Of a stretch of DNA of 39,493 bases, positions 23,825 through 33,229 are shown in pieces. Where the stretch lies: the NCBI GenBank assembly GCA_017460665.1, contig JAFUAO010000077.1, positions 1-39,493 of the forward strand, given 5' to 3'. The stretch comes from Ruminococcus sp. GTDB lineage: Bacteria; Bacillota; Clostridia; Oscillospirales; Ruminococcaceae. The notes beneath the pieces were generated by a model. That model worked only from the letters and a program-made list of their open reading frames with translations, was not told the origin of the DNA and searched no databases. The translations under genes were made by a program, and so were the position numbers. The stretch's first letter is position 1; every line of letters begins with the position of its first letter.

Positions 23825-25173
23825 GCAGACTCTTCGGAAAGGAAGGCATCAGGGGCGTTGCGGTCACCGAGCTGACAGCAGAGATGTGTATGCAGATCGG
23901 GCGTGCCGCCGCTGCCGTTATGGAAGGAAACTCCGGCGAAAGGACCAGGATCTTGATCGGCAAGGATACCCGGAGCTCCTCGGATACTCTCGAGGCGGCC
24001 CTCTGTGCAGGGATCTGCTCTGCGGGAGCCGATGCCGAGCTTCTGGGAGTAGTGCCGGCGTCGGCTCTGGCTTACCTTATCGGCGAGCACGAGGCCGACG
24101 GCGGGATCATGATAACGGCTGCTCATGTGGGAGCCGAATTCGGCGGCATGAAGCTGTTCTCCTCCTACGGGTACAGGCTCTCCGACGAGGACGAGGAGGA
24201 GATCGAGCGCCTTGTGACAGTGGATACGGCCGAGCTGAAGCCGATCCCCAGACGGATCTACGGCAGCGTCCGCCGCTGCGATACCGGGATAGAGGAGTAC
24301 CTTGACCACATAAGGAGCCTCAGCGATACGGATCTTTCCGGGCTGAAGATCGCTCTGGACTGTGCAAACGGCTGCGCCTCCGTCACGGCGAAGGAGATCT
24401 TCACCGGGCTTGGTGCGGAGGTGGTCCTCATGGGCAGCGACCCCGACGGCACTAACATAAACCTCGACTGCGGAAGCACCCACATCGACCGGCTCATGGA
24501 CCTGGTGAAGGAGAACGAGTGCGACTGCGGACTGGCCTTCGACGGCGCCGCAGAGAGATGCCTTGCAGTCGATGAGAACGGCAGGCTCGCCGACGGCGAC
24601 GAGCTGATAGCGATCTGTGCAAAGCACATGAAGGAGAAGGGCACCCTCCGCCACAATACCCTTGTGGTGACTGCCGCCAATAACCTTGGACTGCTGCATT
24701 TCGCCCGTGAGAACGGAATCTATACCGTCCAGGCCGGATCTGCCGGGCGGTACCTCCACAGGAAGATGCTGGAGGGCGGCTTCTCGCTGGGCGGAGATCC
24801 CGGCGGACAGATCATATTTCCCGACGACGCCCCCTCCGCCGACGGCCAGCTCACCGGCATAAGGCTGCTGGAGATCCTGAAGGAGTCAGGCGGAAAGATG
24901 AGCCAGCTCACCGGCGTCATCAAGAAGCTGCCTCAGGTCATGATCAATGTCCAGATCTCTCCCAAGGACAGGGAGCTCTGGAAGAACGACAGAGCGATCA
25001 CCGGCCTTATCGACGAGTTCGAGGAGATCCTCGGCGAGGAGGGCAGGATCATCGTCCGGGAGGCCGGACGTACCCCCGTTATCCGCATAATGGTGGAGGG
25101 CGAGGACTTCACTACCATAAATACTATGGCGATACAGGTCGCCGATACTATAAAGGAACGCTGCGGACAGTGA
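23821..25173 (+). CDS. GlmM-like phosphohexomutase homologue, catalytic residues lost
   Basis: 450-aa protein with the full four-domain layout of phosphoglucosamine mutase (GlmM): RLFGKEGIRG at the N-terminus, DVENG-like DCANG, and a normal length. Every catalytic loop is changed. Alanine (A101, ITAAHVG) replaces the phosphoserine of SASHNP. The metal loop DGDGDR reads DGAAER (241-246). The sugar-binding loop GGEQSGH reads GGDPGGQ (324-330). The phosphate loop RPSGTEP reads REAGRTP (413-419). The frame is intact, so this is probably a conserved pseudoenzyme rather than a decaying gene. The start is ATG at 23821 (AAGGAG 8 bases upstream), overlapping the previous stop. A regulatory or scaffolding role in cell-wall precursor metabolism is speculative. 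Confidence 0.8.
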   Translation: MSRLFGKEGIRGVAVTELTAEMCMQIGRAAAAVMEGNSGERTRILIGKDTRSSSDTLEAALCAGICSAGADAELLGVVPASALAYLIGEHEADGGIMITAAHVGAEFGGMKLFSSYGYRLSDEDEEEIERLVTVDTAELKPIPRRIYGSVRRCDTGIEEYLDHIRSLSDTDLSGLKIALDCANGCASVTAKEIFTGLGAEVVLMGSDPDGTNINLDCGSTHIDRLMDLVKENECDCGLAFDGAAERCLAVDENGRLADGDELIAICAKHMKEKGTLRHNTLVVTAANNLGLLHFARENGIYTVQAGSAGRYLHRKMLEGGFSLGGDPGGQIIFPDDAPSADGQLTGIRLLEILKESGGKMSQLTGVIKKLPQVMINVQISPKDRELWKNDRAITGLIDEFEEILGEEGRIIVREAGRTPVIRIMVEGEDFTTINTMAIQVADTIKERCGQ

Positions 25174-25194
25174 CCGCAGCAGAGGAGCAGAAAA

Positions 25195-26058
25195 TTGAGA
25201 ACAGCCAATAACTGGAAGGACTATACCATACTTGACGCATCAGACGGCGAAAAGCTGGAAAAATGGGGAGATGTCAGCCTTGTGAGGCCCGACCCCCAGA
25301 TCATCTGGAAGACCGAGAGGAGGGACCCCCTCTGGACCGGCGCCGACGGCCACTATCACCGCTCAAATCAGGGCGGCGGCCAGTGGGAGTTCCGCAGGAA
25401 GCTGGAGAGCTCGTGGAACATCCGCTATAAGGAGCTGACCTTCAATATCCGTCCCACCGGCTTCAAGCACACCGGGCTCTTCCCGGAGCAGGCCGTGAAC
25501 TGGGACTTCATGGCGGACAAGATCCGCAGCGCCGGCAGGGAGATAAACGTACTGAACCTGTTCGCATACACCGGCGGAGCTACCCTTGCCTGCGCCGCAG
25601 CAGGAGCCTCGGTGTGCCATGTGGACGCCTCAAAGGGCATGGTCCAGTGGGCAAGGGAGAACGCTGCGGCCTCGGGGCTCTCGGAGAAGCCGGTGCGCTG
25701 GATCGTGGACGACTGTGAGAAGTTCATCGCCCGTGAGATCCGCAGAGGAAGGCGCTACGACGCCGTAGTCATGGATCCGCCCAGCTACGGGAGAGGTCCC
25801 GGCGGCGAGGTCTGGAAGCTGGAGAACTGCGTCTACGACCTGGTCAAGCTCTCGGCAGGAGCCCTCTCGGAGGACCCGCTGTTCTTCCTGATAAACAGCT
25901 ATACCACTGGGCTCTCGCCTTCGGTGATGGGCTATATACTGGGAAGCGTGCTGACGGATAGGTTCGGCGGAGAGGTCTCCTTCGATGAGATCGGGCTGCC
26001 GGTGAAGTCTACAGGTATGGCTCTGCCCTGCGGCTCTACCGCTATCTGGCAGAGATAA
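25195..26058 (+). CDS. RlmI-like class I SAM-dependent methyltransferase
   Basis: 287-aa methyltransferase resembling the catalytic part of RlmI-type rRNA methyltransferases but without an N-terminal PUA domain. The SAM-binding motif I region is NLFAYTGGATLACAA (about 121-135), the acidic motif II is CHVDASKGMVQWA, and the catalytic-type motif is DPPSYGRG (about 195). HTGLFPEQ before motif I is typical. The substrate, probably rRNA or another RNA, is not settled by sequence. The start is TTG at 25195, 9 bases after GAGGAG, 21 bases after the GlmM-like gene. Confidence 0.82.
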   Translation: MRTANNWKDYTILDASDGEKLEKWGDVSLVRPDPQIIWKTERRDPLWTGADGHYHRSNQGGGQWEFRRKLESSWNIRYKELTFNIRPTGFKHTGLFPEQAVNWDFMADKIRSAGREINVLNLFAYTGGATLACAAAGASVCHVDASKGMVQWARENAAASGLSEKPVRWIVDDCEKFIAREIRRGRRYDAVVMDPPSYGRGPGGEVWKLENCVYDLVKLSAGALSEDPLFFLINSYTTGLSPSVMGYILGSVLTDRFGGEVSFDEIGLPVKSTGMALPCGSTAIWQR

Positions 26059-26091
26059 GCTCACCCAAGAAGCATTTGGAAAAGGATAGAT

Positions 26092-26940
26092 ATGGGAAAG
26101 ATCATTGAGATAAAGGACCTGCACTTCTCCTATAAGGGGGACGAGGGCTCTCCCGATGTGGAGGTGCTAAAGGGCATCGACCTCACCGTCGAGCAGGGCG
26201 AATTCGTGGCTGTGCTCGGGCATAACGGCTCTGGGAAATCCACCCTTGCCAAGCACATCAATGCGATCCTGCTGCCCACCTCGGGAAAGGTGCTGGTGGA
26301 CGGGATAGATACCTCCGACGAGCAGCGGCTCTTCGACCTGCGCCAGCGTGCGGGCATGGTGTTCCAAAACCCGGATAATCAGATAGTTTCCTCCGTCGTG
26401 GAGGAGGACGTGGCCTTCGCTCTGGAAAACCTCGGCGTCCCCTATGAGGAGATGCGCCGTAGAGTTGACGAGTCGCTGAAGGCTGTTGATATGTATGAGT
26501 ACAGGCTCCATTCTCCCAGCCAGCTCTCAGGCGGCCAGAAGCAGCGGATCGCTATCGCCGGAGTCATCGCTATGGAGCCGAAATGTATCATCCTTGACGA
26601 GCCTACGGCTATGCTGGACCCCCAGGGCCGGCGTGAGGTCATGGCTACGATCAAGCGCATGAACCGTGAGAAGGGCGTTACGATCGTCCTGATCACTCAT
26701 TATATGGACGAGGCCGCTCAGTGCAGGAGAGTGGTGGTCATGGACAAGGGGAGGATCGTCATGGACGACTCTCCCAGAGCAGTTTTCTCACAGGTGGAGC
26801 AGGTCAAGAGCATCGGCCTTGACGTTCCGCAGGTCACTGAGCTGGCGTGGGAGCTGCGAAAGGCAGGCTGCGACATACCCGGTGATATACTCACCGAGGA
26901 GGAGTGCGCCGACGCTATCGAAAAGCTATTCAGCAAATGA
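26092..26940 (+). CDS. ecfA1: Energy-coupling factor transporter ATPase EcfA1
   Basis: 282-aa ABC ATPase that powers ECF-type vitamin and metal uptake, working as a heterodimer with EcfA2 on EcfT. Walker [10 protein letters not shown] (43-51), Q-loop [10 protein letters not shown], signature LSGGQKQR (about 145), Walker [13 protein letters not shown] and a switch His in LITHYMDE are intact. The [12 protein letters not shown] tail is characteristic. No substrate-binding S component is nearby, indicating a shared group II module. In most Firmicutes ecfA2 follows directly; here a TIR-LRR gene intervenes, starting 15 bases after the stop. Confidence 0.95.
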   Translation: MGKIIEIKDLHFSYKGDEGSPDVEVLKGIDLTVEQGEFVAVLGHNGSGKSTLAKHINAILLPTSGKVLVDGIDTSDEQRLFDLRQRAGMVFQNPDNQIVSSVVEEDVAFALENLGVPYEEMRRRVDESLKAVDMYEYRLHSPSQLSGGQKQRIAIAGVIAMEPKCIILDEPTAMLDPQGRREVMATIKRMNREKGVTIVLITHYMDEAAQCRRVVVMDKGRIVMDDSPRAVFSQVEQVKSIGLDVPQVTELAWELRKAGCDIPGDILTEEECADAIEKLFSK

Positions 26941-26954
26941 CAAGAGGTGATAAG

Positions 26955-28694
26955 ATGAACAGCAAGCCCGTTCCCTACGCAGGAAATGAGCCGTATATCT
27001 TCGTGAGCTACTCCCACAAGGACAACGATCAGGTCTACCCGATGATCGAGAAAATGCAGCAGGAGGGCTATCGGGTGTGGTACGACGACGGGATCGACCC
27101 GGCCAGCGGCTACGCAAAGAATATCGCACAGCACATTTCCGGCTGCGGCTATTTCATGGCCTTTGTCAGCCCGGGGTTCATCACCTCGGAGTTCTGTCTC
27201 AACGAGATCGACAGGGCAAGGCGCAAGGGCAAGCCCCTGCTGATGATCTTCCTCTCCGAGCCGGACCAGCTTGAGGAGCTGGACAACTACGGGGAGTTCG
27301 ACCTGCTCTACAGCCGCATACAGGCTATCATAAAGTGCCGCTTCAAGGACGAGGCGGCCTTCTGGGAGAAGCTGACCACCGCCAAGGGCATAGATACCTG
27401 CCGGGGCGAGGTGCCTTCTCAGCAAAGCGAGTTGGTCCGCAGGGACGGCTTCATCATCGAGCCTGACACAGGGAGGCTGGTGGCCGTTGAGGACCGTGAG
27501 GCCAGGCAGCTCCGCCTTCCCGACTATGTGAGGACCGTTGGTCCCGGCGTGCTCAGCGGACTTCCCTTTACCGAGAGGATCATCGTCCCGGAAACGGTGG
27601 AGCTCATAGAGGCGGAGGGCTTCACGGAGTGTCCGGAGCTCAACGCCGTGATCTTCTTCGGACAGGATACCCGGCTCCAGAACGGGGACTATTTCAGCGG
27701 AACGGCCTGTGAGGTCTGGTGTCTGCCGGGCTCGTCGGTGGACGAGTACATGAGAAGGGCCTACGATCCGGGGCTGGAGCACATCGGCGAGCCCTTTGAG
27801 AAGAACGGCTTCCTGTGCTATTTCTACGACCCGGAGAACGACTGCGTCCCGGTCTTCTACGACCCAAACGGCGACCTTGTTTACTGCGATGAGACTGAGA
27901 AGCTGGCGATGTTTGAAGGCGCTGCGCCTGTGAGCGCTCCGAAAAAGCCTGAGCCTCTTTATTCGACCCCTGAGACCGACCCCGGTGACTTCGAGATCAA
28001 GGGCACGGCCCTGGTGAAGTACAATGGCAGCGCCGAGCGTGTCAGCCTGAAGGGGAGCGGCATCACCGAGATCTGCAGAGCCTTTGTCGGCAAGAGGGGC
28101 CTTAAAGAGATCTGGCTCCCGGAGACCCTGCTGACGATCGAGGACGGGGCCTTTTCCAATACGAGTCTCACTGAGATAGAGCTCCCTGAGACAGTCTCGA
28201 CGATCGGCAGCTTCTCCTTCGACGGCACAAGGATCCGCAAGATCCGCCTTCCGGCAGAGACAAGATATGTAGATAGCTGCGCCTTTGACTTCCAATTCGT
28301 GGAGGAGATCACAGTAGACGAGGACTCGGAGCACTACCGTGCCGAGAACGGCATTCTGATCTCAAAGGAGGACAGCGGGGTGGTGGCCTACGCCGGAGGA
28401 AGGCCTGATGAGACCTGCACCATACCGGAGGGCGTCAGGGAGATCGGTATGTACTGCTTTAGGGAATGTCCGTCGCTCAGGAGCGTGACGCTCCCAAGGT
28501 CCGTGAAAAGTATCGGCGCCCACAGCTTCTGCGGCTGCCCTGAGCTAAAGGAGGTCTTCGTACCCTCCAGCGTGGAGTCCATACATAAGACGTGCTTCAC
28601 CGAAAACGGAGCCGGCTTCACCCTGAGGGTCAAGCGCTTCTCCTACGCAAAGAAGTGGGCAGAGCGCCAACAGATAAGATCAACCTACTATTAA
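26955..28694 (+). CDS. TIR-domain protein with BspA-type leucine-rich repeats
   Basis: 579-aa protein with no signal peptide. Residues 12-140 form a TIR domain: FVSYSHKDN (box 1), GYRVWYDDGI (BB region) and FVSPGFITSEFCLNEIDRA, with the glutamate E84 at the place of the NADase catalytic residue of SARM1-like TIRs. After a partly unassigned middle (about 150-340), BspA-type leucine-rich repeats cover about 350-575 (LKEIWLPETLLTIEDGAFSN, LRSVTLPRSVKSIGAHSF). The start is ATG at 26955 (AGAGGTGA 6 bases upstream). It fits tightly between ecfA1 and ecfA2; the ribosome binding site of ecfA2 begins at the base after its stop. TIR proteins in bacteria often act as NAD-cleaving defence effectors with a sensor domain; the LRRs could sense. 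Enzymatic activity is unproven. Confidence 0.85.
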   Translation: MNSKPVPYAGNEPYIFVSYSHKDNDQVYPMIEKMQQEGYRVWYDDGIDPASGYAKNIAQHISGCGYFMAFVSPGFITSEFCLNEIDRARRKGKPLLMIFLSEPDQLEELDNYGEFDLLYSRIQAIIKCRFKDEAAFWEKLTTAKGIDTCRGEVPSQQSELVRRDGFIIEPDTGRLVAVEDREARQLRLPDYVRTVGPGVLSGLPFTERIIVPETVELIEAEGFTECPELNAVIFFGQDTRLQNGDYFSGTACEVWCLPGSSVDEYMRRAYDPGLEHIGEPFEKNGFLCYFYDPENDCVPVFYDPNGDLVYCDETEKLAMFEGAAPVSAPKKPEPLYSTPETDPGDFEIKGTALVKYNGSAERVSLKGSGITEICRAFVGKRGLKEIWLPETLLTIEDGAFSNTSLTEIELPETVSTIGSFSFDGTRIRKIRLPAETRYVDSCAFDFQFVEEITVDEDSEHYRAENGILISKEDSGVVAYAGGRPDETCTIPEGVREIGMYCFRECPSLRSVTLPRSVKSIGAHSFCGCPELKEVFVPSSVESIHKTCFTENGAGFTLRVKRFSYAKKWAERQQIRSTYY

Positions 28695-28710
28695 AGGAGA
28701 TATATCGAAA

Positions 28711-29574
28711 TTGCCAATACTCGAAACACAGGGCCTGACCTACACCTACAGCGTGGGCTCGCCCTTTGAAAAGACAGCCGTGGACCACGTCGACCTGAGT
28801 ATCGACGAGGGCGAGATGGTGGGAGTCATGGGGCATACCGGCTCCGGGAAATCCACGCTGATACAGCATTTCAACGGCCTTTTGAAGCCTACCTCCGGGA
28901 AGGTCCTCCTTGAAGGGAAGGACATCTGGGAGGACAAGGAGAAGATCCGTGACGTCCGCTTCAAGGTGGGACTGGTGTTCCAGTACCCGGAGTACCAGAT
29001 CTTCGAGGAGACCGTCTACAAGGACATCGCCTTCGGCCCCAGGAACATGGGCCTTGACGAGGCTGAGATCAAGCGGAGGGTCCTTGAGACCGCCAATGAC
29101 ATCGGCCTTAGGGAGGAGCTCCTGGACCGTTCCCCCTTCGAGCTCTCAGGCGGCCAGAAGAGAAGGGTCGCCATTGCAGGAGTCATGGCCATGGAGCCCA
29201 AAGTGCTGATCCTTGACGAGCCCACGGCCGGTCTTGACCCTGCCGGAAGAGACAAGATCCTGGACCACATAAAGGCCTATCATCAGAGGACCAAGAACAC
29301 GATCCTCATAGTTTCTCACAGCATGGAGGACATCGCAGGCTTTGCTGACAAGATACTGGTCATGAACAAGGCAAGGCTCTTTTGCTACGATGAGACCAAA
29401 CAGGTCTTCGGGCGCTCCGAGGAGATCTCACAGATCGGCCTTGACGTCCCCCAGATCACAAGGGTCTTCGACAGGCTGAAGGGCCGGGGCCTGGACTTCG
29501 GCAAGGAGGTCTACACAGTGGGCTACGCCCGGGATCTCCTCCTTAGCCGGCTATCGGAAAGAGAGGGTCAGTGA
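28711..29574 (+). CDS. ecfA2: Energy-coupling factor transporter ATPase EcfA2
   Basis: 287-aa partner ABC ATPase of EcfA1. Walker A GHTGSGKST (41-49), Q-loop VFQYPEYQIF, signature ELSGGQKRR, Walker B VLILDEPTAGLD and LIVSHSMED are present. The form VFQYPEYQ and C-terminal extension favour EcfA2 over EcfA1. The start is TTG with AAGGAG 10 bases upstream. The stop is one base from the ecfT start, so the two are coupled. Confidence 0.95.
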   Translation: MPILETQGLTYTYSVGSPFEKTAVDHVDLSIDEGEMVGVMGHTGSGKSTLIQHFNGLLKPTSGKVLLEGKDIWEDKEKIRDVRFKVGLVFQYPEYQIFEETVYKDIAFGPRNMGLDEAEIKRRVLETANDIGLREELLDRSPFELSGGQKRRVAIAGVMAMEPKVLILDEPTAGLDPAGRDKILDHIKAYHQRTKNTILIVSHSMEDIAGFADKILVMNKARLFCYDETKQVFGRSEEISQIGLDVPQITRVFDRLKGRGLDFGKEVYTVGYARDLLLSRLSEREGQ

Positions 29575-29575
29575 T

Positions 29576-30382
29576 TTGCTCAGAGATATAACTATCGGAC
29601 AGTATTTCCCGGGGGACAGCCTTATCCACCGGCTGGACCCGAGATTTAAGATCGTGATGACCCTTGTGTACATACTCATGCTCTTCACAGGCAGCCATAT
29701 CCTGTGTCTGGCCGTGGGGACGGTCTATACGGTGATGGCGATCGCTCTGTCGGGGATACCGCTGAAAATGTTCATAAGGAGCGTCAAGCCACTGCTGCCA
29801 TTCCTTGTGATAACGGCAGCCATAAACCTGTTTTTGGTGGACAGCGGCGACGTGCTCTTCACCTGGAAATTCGTCAAGATCACCGAGGGCGGAGTAAACA
29901 TCAGCATCTTCATGCTGGTGAGGATCGTGCTGCTGATCATGGGCAGCTCCCTCCTTACCTACACCACATCGCCTATCGCTCTCACCGACGCTATCGAGAG
30001 GCTCCTTTCGCCGCTGAAAAAGCTCCGCTTCCCTGTACATGAGCTGGCGATGATGATGTCGATCGCCCTGAGATTTATCCCCACCCTTATCGAGGAGACC
30101 GACAAGATCATCTCCGCACAGAAGGCAAGGGGAGCCGAGATCGACACCGGCAGCATAGTCACAAGGGCAAAGAACATGGTGTCGATACTCGTGCCGCTGT
30201 TCATCTCCTCGTTCAGGAGAGCGGACGAGCTGGCAACTGCCATGGAGTGCCGCTGCTACAACGGCGGCGAGGGCAGGACCAGGCTCAGGCAGCTCCATGC
30301 AGGATACCGTGACGTGATAGCCCTGACAGTGACGCTGATCTTCTACGCCAGCGCAATCACGGTGAGCATACTCTTAAAATAA
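29576..30382 (+). CDS. ecfT: Energy-coupling factor transmembrane protein EcfT
   Basis: 268-aa membrane scaffold of the ECF transporter (CbiQ family). Five or so hydrophobic helices (about 25-60, 62-80, 105-130 and a last one near 245-265) are separated by the cytoplasmic coupling region. That region contains the two conserved arginine motifs contacting the ATPases, AQKARGAEID and AMECRCYNGGEGR. The opening HRLDPRFKI is typical. The start is TTG at 29576, 1 base after the ecfA2 stop, with GAGAGGG upstream. Confidence 0.93.
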   Translation: MLRDITIGQYFPGDSLIHRLDPRFKIVMTLVYILMLFTGSHILCLAVGTVYTVMAIALSGIPLKMFIRSVKPLLPFLVITAAINLFLVDSGDVLFTWKFVKITEGGVNISIFMLVRIVLLIMGSSLLTYTTSPIALTDAIERLLSPLKKLRFPVHELAMMMSIALRFIPTLIEETDKIISAQKARGAEIDTGSIVTRAKNMVSILVPLFISSFRRADELATAMECRCYNGGEGRTRLRQLHAGYRDVIALTVTLIFYASAITVSILLK

Positions 30383-30412
30383 AAAGAAAGAACATAATGA
30401 AAGGCAATAGCT

Positions 30413-33229
30413 ATGGATAACAAGAAAGGAAAGACAAAAACGTCTGGCTCCGGGAGCTCCGCAGCCTACAGGCGCTTTCGGCAGAGCCGCTTCTGCCGGC
30501 TGATGTACGATAAGGGCGTGCTCTATTTTGCGCTCTCATTCATCATACCGGCGCTGCTCATGCTGATCGGATTCAAAAAACAGCACATCCACCCCTTCGG
30601 CACTGAGCAGATGCTGGTGGTGGACCTTTGGCACCAGTATTACCCGTTTTTCCGGGTAGTCAGGGAGAAGCTCCTGACCGGGGGCTCGTTCCTGTACTCA
30701 TGGCAGAACGGCATGGGGACGAATTTCCTGTCCCTGATCTCATACTACGCAGCAAGTCCTCTGAACTGGATCTCAGTGCTCTTCGACGAGGACCACGTCC
30801 GTGACGCCCTGAGCTATATACTCATCGCAAAGGTGGGCTTCTGCGGAGCCTTCTTTAGCTGCTTCCTGAGATATACCTACAAGAGAAAAGACCTGTCGAT
30901 CGTGGTGTTCTCGTCGATGTTCGCCCTGTGCAGCTATGTGCTGGGGTATTACTGGAACGTCATGTGGTTCGACACGGTGGCGCTTTTCCCACTGGTTATG
31001 ACCGGCGTCACAGCGATCTGCCGTGAGAGGAAGTGGAAGCTGTACACCCTTTCGCTGGCCCTTTCCCTTATCGCCAACTACTATATCGGCTATTTCACCT
31101 GCATCTTCACCATGTTCATGTTCGCCGCCTCGGTGATCATCGAGGGCAAGGGCATCAAGGACTTCTTCGTGAAGCTGTGGATCATCATACGCTCCTCAGT
31201 GATCGGTATCGGCCTGGGAGCCTTCATGCTGCTGCCGGCCTATTACGGCCTCCAGCTCACCTACAGCGCCAACAACACCTTCCCCATGACCAGATCATGG
31301 TACGAGAAGTGGACCGACATCTTTGCAAACCTGCTGTCCTACTCTCCTCCGGCCATGAAGGAGGGCCTTCCCAACTTCGCCTGCGGTATGCTTGCGGTAG
31401 TGCTCTTCGGCGTGTTCCTCTTCTCCGGCGGGATCAAGATCCGTGAGAAGATCGCCGGCGTGCTGATGCTGGCGCTGATCGCAGTAAGCTGCAACATGAA
31501 CCAGCTCAACTTCATCTGGCACGGCTTCCACGTCACCAACCAGATCCCCTACAGGTTCGCCTTCATATTCAGCTTCGTGCTGGTGGCGGCGGCCTTCCGG
31601 GGCTACGACGCCATGACCAAGAAGGGCATAAGCATCTGGCAGCTCATACTTCTGATCCCGGCGCCGGCAGCCGTGTTCTGGCTGAACTGGCGCAAGGCCG
31701 GGGAGGACTTCGCCTTCGAGGGAGCCTTTCGCAGCTCAGTGATCATCACGGCGGCCTACCTTCTGATCTTTGCGGCGGCAAAGCTCTTCCCCTTCAAGGA
31801 GCTGAAGGTCCGCAGGAGCTTCCTCAACGTGTGTATCGCAGTCGCTGTGGTGGCCGAGCTGGCCAGCAACGCCGCTCTCGGAGTCAAGACCGTGGGCAGC
31901 TCCGGCTATACCAGCTATCCTGCCAGCAACGAGCAGGTCCAGGAGCAGCTCGCCCAGATCCGCAGCGAGGACGAGACCTTCGCCCGGACCGAGATGACCG
32001 GCACCTACACCCTCAACGACAGCGCACTTTACGGATATTACGGCGTTTCGCAGTTCTCCTCATCGGCCAACGTGTCGGTGACCAAGCTCTTCCAGAGGCT
32101 GGGGCTCTACGCATCCGAGGCCGGCAACAGGTACTACTACCGCACCGCCGGGCCTGTGGTCAACGGCCTGCTGGGGATAAAGCACCTGATCTCCAAAAAC
32201 GGCATGATGACCAGCACTGAGCTGGCTCTTGACTACAAGGGGAGCGACTCCAGCGGCGGCACCCACCGCTATGACAACAAGTACGCCCTTCCCTTGGGCT
32301 TCATGATGGACAGCACGATCCTAGACCTGCCGGAGGACGGCGGCCTGAACCCCTTCGAGTACCAGAACGACGTGATCCGCCTTGCCGCCGGCACGGAGCA
32401 GCCTGTGTTCACGGCCCAGCCTGTGGCGCTGGCCAGCTATGAGAACGTGGATGTGGTCAAGACCGGCTACGGCAGCTATGACTACACTCGGCCGGACAGC
32501 GGTCTGGAGTCCACTGTGAAGCTGGACTTCGCCGGGATCGACGGATCCTACCTCTACGGCTATGTCAACAACGGCGGCGCCGAGACCATAAACGTCACCC
32601 TTGACGGGGCGACTGTGGACAGCAATATCTCCGTCAGCGACTATCCCATAACCTTCCCCATGGGCGACGGTCAGGCGGGCAATACCGCTCAGGTCACCCT
32701 CAAGCTGAAAAAGGACGGCGGCTCCGGCAGCTATAAGGCCATGATCTACGCCCTGAGCAAGGAGGCCTGGGACGAGGCCTACAGCCGCCTCGCTGACGAG
32801 CCCTTTGAGATCGAGAGCTTCTCCGACACTAAGATCTCGGGAAGGCTCTCTGCCAAGACCGACGGAGTGCTCTACCTGTCGATCCCCTATGAGAAGGGCT
32901 GGAGCATCTATATCGACGGCGAAAAGACCGAGACTGTGCCTGTTCTTGGGGCTATGCTGGGGGCGAGAGTGAGCTCCGGCAGCCACGAGGTAAGGCTTGA
33001 ATACTCTCCTGAGGGCTTTAGGCTGGGCCTCCTCATAAGCGGAGGAGCTCTGGCGCTGTTCCTGCTCCTTGCAGCCGCAGGAGCTCTCAGGCGCAGGAGG
33101 AAGAGCTCTCCTAAGCCGGCGGAGGAAGAGCCTTCGCCTGAGAAAGAGCCTGCAAAAACGGACGAGATCCCTGCACCGGAGGTGGACGATGAGAAATCTG
33201 AAAGTAATGACGGCCTATCGGGGGACTAA
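30413..33229 (+). CDS. Second YfhO-family multi-pass membrane glycosyltransferase
   Basis: 938-aa polytopic membrane protein of the YfhO family, predicted to transfer a sugar from a lipid carrier to a cell-surface polymer. After a basic N-terminus, a helix is followed by the family motif region DLWHQYYPFFR (about residues 80-90). A block of roughly a dozen helices extends to about 480, then come a large extracytoplasmic beta-rich domain, a final helix near 870-890 and a Pro/Glu-rich cytoplasmic tail. It is a distant paralogue of the protein at 8811-11444. The ATG has only a weak site upstream, and a 7-codon reading frame (30397-30420) overlaps it. It separates ecfT from truA and its end overlaps truA by 41 bases. 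Confidence 0.85.
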   Translation: MDNKKGKTKTSGSGSSAAYRRFRQSRFCRLMYDKGVLYFALSFIIPALLMLIGFKKQHIHPFGTEQMLVVDLWHQYYPFFRVVREKLLTGGSFLYSWQNGMGTNFLSLISYYAASPLNWISVLFDEDHVRDALSYILIAKVGFCGAFFSCFLRYTYKRKDLSIVVFSSMFALCSYVLGYYWNVMWFDTVALFPLVMTGVTAICRERKWKLYTLSLALSLIANYYIGYFTCIFTMFMFAASVIIEGKGIKDFFVKLWIIIRSSVIGIGLGAFMLLPAYYGLQLTYSANNTFPMTRSWYEKWTDIFANLLSYSPPAMKEGLPNFACGMLAVVLFGVFLFSGGIKIREKIAGVLMLALIAVSCNMNQLNFIWHGFHVTNQIPYRFAFIFSFVLVAAAFRGYDAMTKKGISIWQLILLIPAPAAVFWLNWRKAGEDFAFEGAFRSSVIITAAYLLIFAAAKLFPFKELKVRRSFLNVCIAVAVVAELASNAALGVKTVGSSGYTSYPASNEQVQEQLAQIRSEDETFARTEMTGTYTLNDSALYGYYGVSQFSSSANVSVTKLFQRLGLYASEAGNRYYYRTAGPVVNGLLGIKHLISKNGMMTSTELALDYKGSDSSGGTHRYDNKYALPLGFMMDSTILDLPEDGGLNPFEYQNDVIRLAAGTEQPVFTAQPVALASYENVDVVKTGYGSYDYTRPDSGLESTVKLDFAGIDGSYLYGYVNNGGAETINVTLDGATVDSNISVSDYPITFPMGDGQAGNTAQVTLKLKKDGGSGSYKAMIYALSKEAWDEAYSRLADEPFEIESFSDTKISGRLSAKTDGVLYLSIPYEKGWSIYIDGEKTETVPVLGAMLGARVSSGSHEVRLEYSPEGFRLGLLISGGALALFLLLAAAGALRRRRKSSPKPAEEEPSPEKEPAKTDEIPAPEVDDEKSESNDGLSGD

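Noticed and set aside
26718-28334. 538-codon open frame antisense to ecfA1 and the TIR-LRR gene
   Set aside because: GC-rich antisense shadow of clear genes; no ribosome binding site and low-complexity His/Leu/Val-rich product.
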